Assembly: GCA_902612325.1 (NCBI GenBank)
Contig: CACMDB010000003.1
Location: 124,001-188,000, forward strand
Source of the DNA: an uncultured Pelagibacteraceae bacterium
GTDB taxonomy: Bacteria; Pseudomonadota; Alphaproteobacteria; Pelagibacterales; Pelagibacteraceae
DNA length: 64,000 nt
Direction: 5' to 3'
In this document: positions 1-7,095 of the stretch, piece after piece
Layout: every line of letters begins with the position of its first letter
Position numbering within the stretch: position 1 is the first letter of the stretch
Made by a program: the position numbers and the translations under genes
The notes under the pieces: generated by a model
Databases searched by the model: none
What the model was told of the DNA's origin: nothing
The model's input: only the letters and a program-made list of their open reading frames with translations

Positions 1-610
1 GATCTTGCATGAATTTGTGATACCCAATTATTAATGGTATTTGCATTCGATAAAACCACCGCCAACATAATGTAAATTTTTTTTTGATTAAACTTTCAAT
101 TAACTTGACATCAACTTTTTTTGAAAAGTGCTTATCTCTATATAAAGCTTCAGCCACTAATAAGATATATTTTGATGAAAGTTTAATTTGATTTTGAGGT
201 TTAACAAAAGAAAATGCTTTACCGTCAATTATAATCTTTTTTTTATCTCTTTTAATAACACCTTCTTTCTCAAGTTCTAAAACTTTTCTTCTTATCGTTT
301 CTTTTGGTAAATCTAATTTTTCACATAGTTCAGTAATACTAAACTTATCTATTTGAACATATGATTTAGAATAATATTCTTCATACGATTGCTGAATATT
401 CATTTGATCATAAAATTGCAGTGTTTTTTCTATAAGTGAAATTATAATCATGTATTTGTAGTGATCATTAAAAGCCCAGTACACATTGTTCATCCAATTC
501 CACTGATGTGATATCCACTCATTAGCTAAGTCAGAGTAGTTATTCATTATACTTTCATAAACCTGATCGTCGGTTAAGGTTTTACTGAAATCGATTTGTT
601 CTATACTCAT
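1..610 (-). CDS. Winged-helix transcriptional regulator, 3' end cut by window edge
   Basis: The frame is open from an ATG at 608-610 to the left edge, giving 203 codons with no stop, so the C-terminus lies outside the window. Residues 1-80 are rich in Trp, Tyr and Asn and have no motif I can name. Residues about 89-125 form a helix-turn-helix plus wing: an ITELCEKLDLPKETIRRKV stretch, then LEKEGVIKRD and a short beta-rich wing, as in MarR/IclR/GntR-like winged helices. The ligand is unknown. It is transcribed leftward, away from the two small genes at 724 and 986. A paired direct repeat lies 22-68 bp upstream of its start and could be its own operator. I am confident of coding and of the DNA-binding fold, not of the family name. 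Confidence 0.7.
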   Translation of the reverse strand, partial: MSIEQIDFSKTLTDDQVYESIMNNYSDLANEWISHQWNWMNNVYWAFNDHYKYMIIISLIEKTLQFYDQMNIQQSYEEYYSKSYVQIDKFSITELCEKLDLPKETIRRKVLELEKEGVIKRDKKKIIIDGKAFSFVKPQNQIKLSSKYILLVAEALYRDKHFSKKVDVKLIESLIKKKFTLCWRWFYRMQIPLIIGYHKFMQD

Positions 611-631
611 AAAATTTGAATTCGAGAATAT

Positions 632-678
632 TGACCCAAATTGAACACATGTCAATCTAATAGTGACCCAAATTGAAC
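632..678. repeat. Two 15-bp direct repeats, starts 32 bp apart
   Basis: The 15-mer TGACCCAAATTGAAC occurs at 632-646 and again, identical, at 664-678. The 32-bp period is three helical turns, which puts both copies on the same face of the DNA. They lie between the divergent regulator start at 610 and the small gene at 724, so an operator for the regulator is the simplest reading. A TGTCAAT element sits between them. Paired terminal repeats of some insertion sequences look similar, but there is no transposase in view. Confidence 0.6.
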
Positions 679-723
679 TTCAGAAAAATTGTTCGACAGA
701 TATTTTAATGTACTAATCCTGCT

Positions 724-945
724 ATGAACAATAAAGGCTTTGCAGAGACAAATACTAGCATCGAGACCCCAAATGATGTTGGTGTTGCTGAAAAGCCTTT
801 AAAAACATTAAAGAAGAGAGTTGATATAAATATTCTAAAATCAAAGCTAGAGGAAACAGAAGCGAAGGAACTCAAAAAAAATATTTTCATTTTATCGTTG
901 CTGATAATTGGTGTGGGAGCTTTTGGAATTTATCTTTCTTTCTAA
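724..945 (+). CDS. Small single-pass membrane protein, unknown function
   Basis: This is a 73-residue protein. The N-terminal 50 residues are charged and predicted soluble, with a Lys/Glu-rich helical stretch (about residues 31-52). They are followed by one C-terminal hydrophobic segment (about 54-72) that ends at the stop, so it looks tail-anchored. I do not recognise a family. The gene has no obvious Shine-Dalgarno. Its layout matches the next gene (charged N-terminus, a D/N-I-N-x-L motif about 40 residues in, terminal membrane helix), so the two may be distant paralogues. Confidence 0.55.
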   Translation: MNNKGFAETNTSIETPNDVGVAEKPLKTLKKRVDINILKSKLEETEAKELKKNIFILSLLIIGVGAFGIYLSF

Positions 946-985
946 CAAATTTGCAAAAATCAATTTTACGTGATTAAATGATGTT

Positions 986-1192
986 ATGAAAAATTCAGGT
1001 ATTAACGTTAAAGAAAAGCTTATAGCTAGATACCTTGAAAAAGATCCACCATCAACTCAATCAAAAAGTAGCAACATAAACGTTCTTTTAAATAGAATTG
1101 CAGTTAATAAAAAAAATGAAAGCAGAAAAAAATTGTATTTTTCAGCAGCTGCTTCAACAGGGTTGATTTTATTTGGTCTAATCATTTTCTAA
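986..1192 (+). CDS. Small single-pass membrane protein with VKEKL-type N-terminal helix
   Basis: This is a 68-residue protein with a basic/acidic helix at residues 8-20 (VKEKLIARYLEKD), a polar linker, an NINVLLNRI stretch and a C-terminal hydrophobic segment (about 49-68). The family is unknown. The architecture mirrors the preceding gene 40 bp upstream. The N-terminal helix is almost repeated, at DNA level too, near the start of the unrelated protein at 30033. The gene ends 93 bp before a tRNA gene. Confidence 0.55.
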   Translation: MKNSGINVKEKLIARYLEKDPPSTQSKSSNINVLLNRIAVNKKNESRKKLYFSAAASTGLILFGLIIF

Positions 1193-1246
1193 GAAAATAT
1201 TAGTTAATTTTCTCTAAGTTTATACCATTTACTTAATTAATAAATA

Positions 1247-1274
1247 TTGAATCAAATTATTAAACTATTATAAA
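1247..1274 (+). promoter_or_regulatory. Probable sigma-70 promoter of the Met tRNA
   Basis: A TTGAAT box (1247-1252) is followed after 16 bp by TATAAA (1269-1274). The predicted start would fall near 1281, about five bases before the mature tRNA 5' end, which fits a tRNA transcript. This rests on box match and position only. Confidence 0.5.
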
Positions 1275-1285
1275 TCTCATCAAAA

Positions 1286-1362
1286 GGCGGGGTAGCTCAG
1301 TTGGTTAGAGCGCGGGACTCATAAGCCCGAGGTCAGTGGTTCGATCCCACTTCCCGCTACCA
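1286..1362 (+). tRNA. tRNA with CAT anticodon, most likely elongator tRNA-Met
   Basis: The sequence folds as a cloverleaf with encoded CCA (1360-1362). The acceptor arm GGCGGGG pairs with TCCCGCT using G-U pairs at both ends. The D arm is GCTC/GAGC, the anticodon loop is CTCATAA and the T arm is GTGGTTCGATCCCAC. The normal D arm and the paired first position argue against initiator tRNA. A CAT anticodon could also be the lysidine-modified Ile tRNA. The last anticodon-stem pair is an A/G mismatch, so the stem closes with four pairs. Confidence 0.92.
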
Positions 1363-1374
1363 TATTAATTTTAT

Positions 1375-2217
1375 ATGAAAAATTTCGATTTAACTGTCAT
1401 AATCACTTCATTTCATAGCAGGGATAAAATTTTTAGTTGTATAGAGTCAATTGAAAAAAGTATAAAAATCATCGTTATTGAAAATTCAAATGATGAAAAA
1501 TTAAAGAAAGAAATTCAATCTAAATATCAAAATGTTGAATGTATTTTATCAAAAGAAAATTTAGGGTATGGAGCAGGAAATAATCTAGGTCTATCAAAGG
1601 TTGAAACTAGTTATGCTTTAATAGTAAACCCTGATGTGACTTTAAATAATGATGCAGTAAATAAATTTTTTTTAAGCATTGATAATTTAGGGGATTTTGG
1701 AATTATCGCCCCTATATCTCAAAATGAAAAATATAATAATTTTAATATTAATGAAGATAGAGAAATTAAAGAGGTAGATAATGTCAAAGGTTTTGCAATG
1801 TTTTTGAATATGAAAAATCTTAAGCCAATAAATTTTTTTGATGATAATTTTTTCCTTTATTTTGAAGAAATAGACTTGTGTAAAAGATTAAAAAAAAATA
1901 ATTTAAAAATATTTATAGATCCTACAATCAAAGTAAGCCATTTAGGTGGCACATCACATAATTCAGAAATTGAGAAATCCATGGAGCTTTCTAGAAATTG
2001 GCACTGGATGTGGTCAACATTTTATTTTCATAATAAACATTACGGATACCTAACTGCAATGATAAAAATTCTACCAAAATTATCCTCATCTTTGATCAAA
2101 TTCATAATTTTTTTAATAACATTTCAAAAGTATAAAAGTGAAATTTATAAACACAGATTATCAGGTATTATTAATTCTGTTTTATTAAAAAAATCATGGT
2201 ATAGACCTAAGCTTTAA
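1375..2217 (+). CDS. Family 2 glycosyltransferase (rhamnosyltransferase-like)
   Basis: This 280-residue protein starts 13 bp after the tRNA. It is a GT-A type nucleotide-sugar transferase: VIITSFHSRD opens the N-terminal Rossmann-like part, ENLGYGAGNN (about 61-70) and NPDV (85-88, the metal-binding DxD-like site) follow, and an FEEIDLCKR acceptor-side motif lies further on. This pattern is typical of rhamnosyl/WbbL-type transferases that build surface polysaccharide. A hydrophobic stretch at about 238-252 could attach it to the membrane. Sugar and acceptor cannot be read from sequence. The next gene, a sugar epimerase, lies 23 bp on and probably shares its transcript. Confidence 0.85.
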   Translation: MKNFDLTVIITSFHSRDKIFSCIESIEKSIKIIVIENSNDEKLKKEIQSKYQNVECILSKENLGYGAGNNLGLSKVETSYALIVNPDVTLNNDAVNKFFLSIDNLGDFGIIAPISQNEKYNNFNINEDREIKEVDNVKGFAMFLNMKNLKPINFFDDNFFLYFEEIDLCKRLKKNNLKIFIDPTIKVSHLGGTSHNSEIEKSMELSRNWHWMWSTFYFHNKHYGYLTAMIKILPKLSSSLIKFIIFLITFQKYKSEIYKHRLSGIINSVLLKKSWYRPKL

Positions 2218-2240
2218 ATGTATAATAATTTAGATTTTTA

Positions 2241-3254
2241 ATGACAACTAAATACAATATTCTAATCACTGGTGTAGCGGGTTTTTTAGGTTCACATTTG
2301 TCAGAAAAATTATTAGATCTTGGACATAAAATTATTGGTATAGATAATATGATTGGTGGTTATGAAGATAATATACATAAAGATATAGAGTTTCATAATT
2401 TGGATTGCAGCGACTTTTCAAAAGTAAAAAAAATAATGAAAAATATTGATGTTGTTTATCATTGTGCAGCAACAGCTCATGAGGGTTTGTCAGTATTTTC
2501 ACCTTATGAAATCACAAAAAATAATTACCTTGCTTCAGTTTCAATTTTTTCTGCAGCAGTTAATGAGAAAGTAAAAAGAATAATTTTTTGTTCTTCTATG
2601 GCAAGATATGGAGAACAACAAACACCCTTTACAGAAGATATGATACCCAAACCAGTCGACCCTTATGGTATTTCTAAAGTTGCAGCTGAGGATGTATTAA
2701 AGAATCTTTGTGATTTAAACAATATAGAATGGGTAATTGCTGTTCCCCACAATATCATAGGGCCCAGACAAATTTATACTGATCCATATAGAAATGTGGT
2801 CTCCATATTTTTAAATAGAATGCTACAAGGAAAACCTCCAGTAGTTTATGGTGATGGTGAGCAAAAACGATGTTTTTCATATATCGACGATTGTTTAAGC
2901 TGCTTGGTTCCTATGTTGGATCAAAAAAATTTAAATAAACAGGTAATTAACATAGGACCTGATGAAGAATTTGTAACTATAAATAAAGTGGTTGAAATTT
3001 GTTCTAACATAACTGGTTCAAATCTTGAGGCGGTTTATAAAGAAGACAGGCCAAGAGAGGTCAAGCATGCTACCTGTTCTGCTGATAAAGCAAGAAAATT
3101 ATTAAATTACCAGACAAAAATGAATTTGAGTGAGGGTGTAAAAAAAACTTATGAATATATTAAAAAGAGAGGACCTAAAGATTTTAATTATCGTTTAACT
3201 ATTGAGATTGATAATGATTTAACTCCAGATAGTTGGAAAAACAAAGAAATTTAA
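2241..3254 (+). CDS. NAD-dependent sugar epimerase/dehydratase (extended SDR)
   Basis: This 337-residue protein is of the UDP-glucose 4-epimerase class. The nucleotide-binding glycines are G11, G14 and G17 (GVAGFLG). The catalytic set is Ser119 with Tyr142 and Lys146 (YGISK). The C-terminal half carries the sugar-nucleotide part, including RPREVKHATCSADKA. It would interconvert or modify a nucleotide sugar in the cytoplasm, feeding the glycosyltransferase upstream. Its 3' end overlaps the convergent methyltransferase by 4 bp. The exact substrate is not determinable. Confidence 0.85.
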   Translation: MTTKYNILITGVAGFLGSHLSEKLLDLGHKIIGIDNMIGGYEDNIHKDIEFHNLDCSDFSKVKKIMKNIDVVYHCAATAHEGLSVFSPYEITKNNYLASVSIFSAAVNEKVKRIIFCSSMARYGEQQTPFTEDMIPKPVDPYGISKVAAEDVLKNLCDLNNIEWVIAVPHNIIGPRQIYTDPYRNVVSIFLNRMLQGKPPVVYGDGEQKRCFSYIDDCLSCLVPMLDQKNLNKQVINIGPDEEFVTINKVVEICSNITGSNLEAVYKEDRPREVKHATCSADKARKLLNYQTKMNLSEGVKKTYEYIKKRGPKDFNYRLTIEIDNDLTPDSWKNKEI

Positions 3255-3928
3255 TATTTCTCTTTTAATTCCTCTACATTTATCACTCTTAGGAACTTTT
3301 TGTAATTAGCATAGTAATCTTTAAACTTTAGACTTCTCGCAGGTTTTTTAATTTCTAAGATAGAGGTATTTTTCTCTTTTTTTATTATTCCTATACCTTG
3401 ATCCATTTCACATGTAAAAATTTCTAAATCTTCTCTTTGTCTCAAGTCAACTATTGCTTTCCAAACATCCCCATTCCATATCATCCTGTATCTCGGAACA
3501 GCTTGTTTACTTAGACTATCGGGCATACAATCATGAACCAAGACAATACCATTTTCTTTTAAACAATTTATTGAGTTTAAAATATCTTTTTTTACTTGAT
3601 CATAAGTATGAAGGCCATCAATGAACACTATGTCAAATTTATTGTTATTTTCCCTAAAAAATTCATCACTTGTTTTTCTCACATTTCCACCACTACTTGG
3701 GTCTACACCAACTTTATTTTGTATCTTAATTTTTGAAAACAACTGATCTTGATCACAGCCTATTTCCAAGTAATCAGAATATCCGTATTTATCAATCAAA
3801 TATTCAATAAGATCCCAACGAAAATAATTTTGTGGAAAATTGTAATAAAGTTTACCCTTAAAATTTTCGACGAAAAGATTGTAATAAATCCTATTAAATA
3901 TTTTAGAAATTTTATTTAATTTTTCCAT
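3251..3928 (-). CDS. Class I SAM-dependent methyltransferase
   Basis: This 225-residue protein has the Rossmann SAM-binding core: DYLEIGCDQ for the glycine-rich loop, a KVGVDPS second strand, and VFIDGLHTYDQVKKD, the hallmark of the Methyltransf_24 type found in surface-sugar clusters. It is a close architectural match to the protein at 36513 (IDYVFLDGGHTYETVKND). It lies 3 bp downstream of apt on the same strand, so it may be co-transcribed, but its likely job belongs with the sugar genes on its other side. The substrate is unknown. Confidence 0.8.
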   Translation of the reverse strand: MEKLNKISKIFNRIYYNLFVENFKGKLYYNFPQNYFRWDLIEYLIDKYGYSDYLEIGCDQDQLFSKIKIQNKVGVDPSSGGNVRKTSDEFFRENNNKFDIVFIDGLHTYDQVKKDILNSINCLKENGIVLVHDCMPDSLSKQAVPRYRMIWNGDVWKAIVDLRQREDLEIFTCEMDQGIGIIKKEKNTSILEIKKPARSLKFKDYYANYKKFLRVINVEELKEKY

Positions 3929-3931
3929 TTT

Positions 3932-4459
3932 TCAATGACCTGGAAAATCGATTAAATTTTCAACTTTATAACCTTTTTTTATTAATTTGTCCGCACCATT
4001 GAGATCAAACAAATTAATAACAAAAATAAAAGCAGCAACTTTTCCTTTGGAAACTTCAACAAGTTTGGCTGCCGCCTCTGCAGTACCCCCAGTTGCAATT
4101 AAATCATCAATTATCAAAACATTATCATTTTCGTCAATTGAGTCTTTATGCACTTCTATGGTTGCAGTACCATATTCAAGCTCAAAATCTATTGAGTGAA
4201 CATCAGCTGGTAATTTATTTTTCTTTCTAAGCATCACAAATGGTTTTTTTAATATATATGAAACAGCAGAAGCAAATACAAAGCCTCTAGATTCAATCGC
4301 TGCAATTTTATCAAAATTTACCTTTTTACTTCTCTCAACTATCTGATTTATTGTTTCAGAAAATGCTTTTTCATTTTTAATTAATGTTGTTATATCCCTA
4401 AATAATATCCCTTTTTTTGGATAATCTGGAATTGATCGAATAAAATCTTTTAAATTCAT
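3932..4459 (-). CDS. apt: Adenine phosphoribosyltransferase
   Basis: It converts adenine and PRPP to AMP plus pyrophosphate (purine salvage, cytoplasm). The 175-residue length is normal. The PRPP-binding loop VLIIDDLIATGGT spans residues 114-126, and the N-terminal IPDYPKKGILFRD is characteristic of Apt. It is divergent from mtnP with 42 bp between starts. Since MTA phosphorylase releases adenine, the pairing makes direct sense: Apt returns that adenine to the nucleotide pool. Confidence 0.95.
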   Translation of the reverse strand: MNLKDFIRSIPDYPKKGILFRDITTLIKNEKAFSETINQIVERSKKVNFDKIAAIESRGFVFASAVSYILKKPFVMLRKKNKLPADVHSIDFELEYGTATIEVHKDSIDENDNVLIIDDLIATGGTAEAAAKLVEVSKGKVAAFIFVINLFDLNGADKLIKKGYKVENLIDFPGH

Positions 4460-4501
4460 AAGAGTAAATTATATATTAATAATTAATTAAAATATTTTAA
4501 G

Positions 4502-5374
4502 ATGACAATAAATAAATTAGCAATCATTGGCGGAAGTGGTTTATATGATGTTGAGGAATTTAAAAATCGAGAGTTAGTTGATTTACAAACTCCCTGGGGA
4601 AAACCCTCAGATCAAATTTTAAAGACAAAATATAAAAATAAAGAGGTCTATTTTTTACCCAGACACGGAAGGGGGCATTTTATTTCACCTTCAAAAATAA
4701 ATTTTAGAGCTAATATTGATGCGTTAAAACAATTAGGTGTTTCTGACATTGTTTCTGTATCAGCTGTCGGATCTTTAAAAGAAGATTTACCGCCAGGTAA
4801 ATTTGTAATTGTTGATCAATTTATAGATAGAACTTTCGCAAGAAATAAAACTTTTTTTGATGACGAAATCGTTGCCCATGTTTCTATGGCTCATCCAACA
4901 TCAAATGGTCTAATGAATGCGTGTGAAGAAGCTATTAAGAAAGAAAAAATAGAATATCAAAAAGGTGGAACTTATGTAGTAATGGAAGGGCCACAATTTT
5001 CAACTTTAGCTGAATCCAATCTTTATAGATCGTGGAAAGCTGATGTGATTGGTATGACAAATATGCCAGAGGCTAAATTAGCAAGAGAAGCAGAGATTAG
5101 GTATGCATCTGTTTCAATGGTAACTGATTATGATTGTTGGCACCCAGATCATGAAAATGTAGATGTGCAACAAGTAATAAAAGTTCTTTTAGGAAATGCT
5201 GCAAAAGCAAAAAATATGATTAAAAATTTAATAGAAAATTTTGAAAATCATATTGATCCTAAAGATCCAACAAACAATTGTTTGGATGTTGCTATTATTA
5301 CTGCTCCAGAAAAAAGAACAAAAAAAACTATAGATAAACTTAAAACAGTTGCGGGTAGAGTTTTAAATAAATGA
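4502..5374 (+). CDS. mtnP: S-methyl-5'-thioadenosine phosphorylase
   Basis: It cleaves MTA with phosphate to adenine and methylthioribose-1-phosphate. The 290-residue length fits the family. The N-terminal phosphate site GGSGLYDV is present, then PRHGRGH (about 59-65), the purine-site NMPEAKLAREAE segment and SMVTDYDCWH, which are all MTAP hallmarks. It overlaps mtnA by 4 bp. It is the first gene of the run mtnP-mtnA-aldolase-speHE. Confidence 0.95.
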   Translation: MTINKLAIIGGSGLYDVEEFKNRELVDLQTPWGKPSDQILKTKYKNKEVYFLPRHGRGHFISPSKINFRANIDALKQLGVSDIVSVSAVGSLKEDLPPGKFVIVDQFIDRTFARNKTFFDDEIVAHVSMAHPTSNGLMNACEEAIKKEKIEYQKGGTYVVMEGPQFSTLAESNLYRSWKADVIGMTNMPEAKLAREAEIRYASVSMVTDYDCWHPDHENVDVQQVIKVLLGNAAKAKNMIKNLIENFENHIDPKDPTNNCLDVAIITAPEKRTKKTIDKLKTVAGRVLNK

Positions 5375-6441
5375 GAATAGGAGGAAAAGATTATCGTACT
5401 ATTTGGTTTGAAAATAATGTTGTAAAAATTATTGATCAAACAAAACTACCACATCAATTCGTCATAAAGGATCTAAAGTCAGTTAAAGATGCAATTAATG
5501 CTATAAAAATAATGGAAGTAAGAGGAGCACCTTTGATAGGTGCTACAGCAGCTTATGGACTAGTTTTAGCAATTATTGAAAATAATGATCAATCATTTTT
5601 GAAAAAATCTGCAGATGAATTAATAAGTTCAAGACCAACAGCAATAAATTTAAAATGGGCTGTTGATAGAATGGTGAATAAATTATCAGGTTTAAATAGT
5701 GATAAAATTTTAGAAATAGCTCTTAATGAAGCAAAAGATATATGTGAAGAAGATATAAAATTTTGCGAAAATATAGGATTAAATGGTCTTAAAATAATTG
5801 AGGAAATTTATAATAAAAAAAAAGATACAGTTAATATATTAACTCATTGTAATGCAGGTTGGCTTGCAACAATAAATTGGGGAACCGCAACTTCTCCAAT
5901 CTATCATGCGCACAAAAAAGGTATCCCAGTTCATGTGTGGGCAGATGAAACTAGACCAAGAAATCAAGGAGCAAATCTTACTTCATATGAATTAAATGAA
6001 GAAGGAATTAAAAATACAATCATTGCAGATAATACAGGTGGAATTTTGATGCAAAGAGGAGAGGTTGACATGTGTATTGTTGGAACAGACAGAACTTTAG
6101 CCAATGGAGATGTTTGTAATAAAGTTGGAACTTATCTAAAAGCATTAGCAGCTCACGATAACAAAATTCCTTTTTATGTTGCACTACCAAGTTCAACAAT
6201 AGATTGGAATATAAAAGATCATAAAGATATTCCAATTGAGGAGAGAAATTCAGAGGAATTATCTCATGTGGAAGGTTTAGATGAAAAAGGAAACATAAAG
6301 AAAATACAAATTTATCCCAAAAATAGTAAAGCTATGAATTTAGCTTTTGATGTGACCCCAGCAAAATATGTTACAGGATTAATTACCGAAAAAGGCATAT
6401 GTGAAGCATCAGAAAGAGGATTAAAAGAATTATTTAAATGA
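5371..6441 (+). CDS. mtnA: S-methyl-5-thioribose-1-phosphate isomerase
   Basis: This 356-residue protein of the eIF2B-alpha-like aldose-ketose isomerase family converts methylthioribose-1-P to methylthioribulose-1-P. Seen in sequence: RGAPLIGATAAYG, the catalytic-Cys segment LTHCNAGW, RPRNQGANLT and the catalytic-Asp segment VGTDRTLANGDVCNKVGTY. It overlaps mtnP by 4 bp upstream and the aldolase by 4 bp downstream, so translational coupling is likely. The same enzyme can act on 5-deoxyribose-1-P when the partner aldolase is of the Ald2 type. Confidence 0.95.
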   Translation: MRIGGKDYRTIWFENNVVKIIDQTKLPHQFVIKDLKSVKDAINAIKIMEVRGAPLIGATAAYGLVLAIIENNDQSFLKKSADELISSRPTAINLKWAVDRMVNKLSGLNSDKILEIALNEAKDICEEDIKFCENIGLNGLKIIEEIYNKKKDTVNILTHCNAGWLATINWGTATSPIYHAHKKGIPVHVWADETRPRNQGANLTSYELNEEGIKNTIIADNTGGILMQRGEVDMCIVGTDRTLANGDVCNKVGTYLKALAAHDNKIPFYVALPSSTIDWNIKDHKDIPIEERNSEELSHVEGLDEKGNIKKIQIYPKNSKAMNLAFDVTPAKYVTGLITEKGICEASERGLKELFK

Positions 6442-7094
6442 AGAATTTAGACCAAAGAAATCAAATTATTGAGTATTCTCTAAAATTGAACGCTACAAAT
6501 CTTTCACCGCTACGATCAGGAAATATATCTTTGAGAGCAGAACAAGATAATATTCAAGGTTATTTAATTACTCCATCAGGAAAAAAATATGAAACATTAA
6601 AGCCAGAAGATATTGTTTTTATGGGTTTAAGTGAAGAAGTAGAAAATAACGATATAGTGAACAAACCCTCCTCCGAATGGAGATTTCATAGAGATATTTA
6701 TGTTAATAAAAAAGATGCCCAAGCAATTGTTCATGCACATTCTCCACACGCAACAGCTGTATCTTCACACGGAAAATCCATACCTCCGTTTCATTACATG
6801 ATTGCTCTTGCAGGAGGAGAAGACATTAAATGTGCTGAATACGCTACTTTTGGGACAAAAGAACTTTCACAAAATGTAATTAAAGCTTTAGAAAATAGAA
6901 GTGCGTGTTTGATGTCTAATCACGGACAGGTTGCTTTTGGAAAAAATCTAGACCAAGCATTTGAACTAGCACAAGAGATAGAAAATATTTGTCATCAATA
7001 CACTATTGCACTAAAGTTAGGTGAACCAAAAATTCTTTCATTAGAAGAAATGAGAAAAGTTTTGGAAAAAGCTAAAGATTATAAAAAAGGGTAA
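6438..7094 (+). CDS. Class II aldolase, FucA-like; probable methylthioribulose-1-P aldolase
   Basis: This 218-residue zinc aldolase closely follows E. coli L-fuculose-1-P aldolase as I recall it. Catalytic Glu80 (SSEWRFH) and zinc ligands His99, His101 and His162 correspond to FucA Glu73, His92, His94 and His155 with a constant offset of seven, and ATFGTKEL and HYMIALAGG are shared. That argues for aldol cleavage rather than the MtnB dehydratase reaction. Its position directly after mtnA matches Ald2 of the DHAP shunt, which splits methylthioribulose-1-P into DHAP and (2-methylthio)acetaldehyde. The family is certain; the substrate is inferred from context. MtnB remains the alternative. Confidence 0.8.
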   Translation: MKNLDQRNQIIEYSLKLNATNLSPLRSGNISLRAEQDNIQGYLITPSGKKYETLKPEDIVFMGLSEEVENNDIVNKPSSEWRFHRDIYVNKKDAQAIVHAHSPHATAVSSHGKSIPPFHYMIALAGGEDIKCAEYATFGTKELSQNVIKALENRSACLMSNHGQVAFGKNLDQAFELAQEIENICHQYTIALKLGEPKILSLEEMRKVLEKAKDYKKG

Positions 7095-7095
7095 T

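Noticed and set aside
632-678. Insertion-sequence end (IS21-like GTGACCC pattern)
   Set aside because: The repeat resembles multi-copy termini of some elements, but no transposase, opposite end or target duplication is visible.
6438-7094. MtnB methylthioribulose-1-phosphate dehydratase
   Set aside because: Not excluded, but the full set of FucA aldolase residues at constant offset makes an aldolase more likely.
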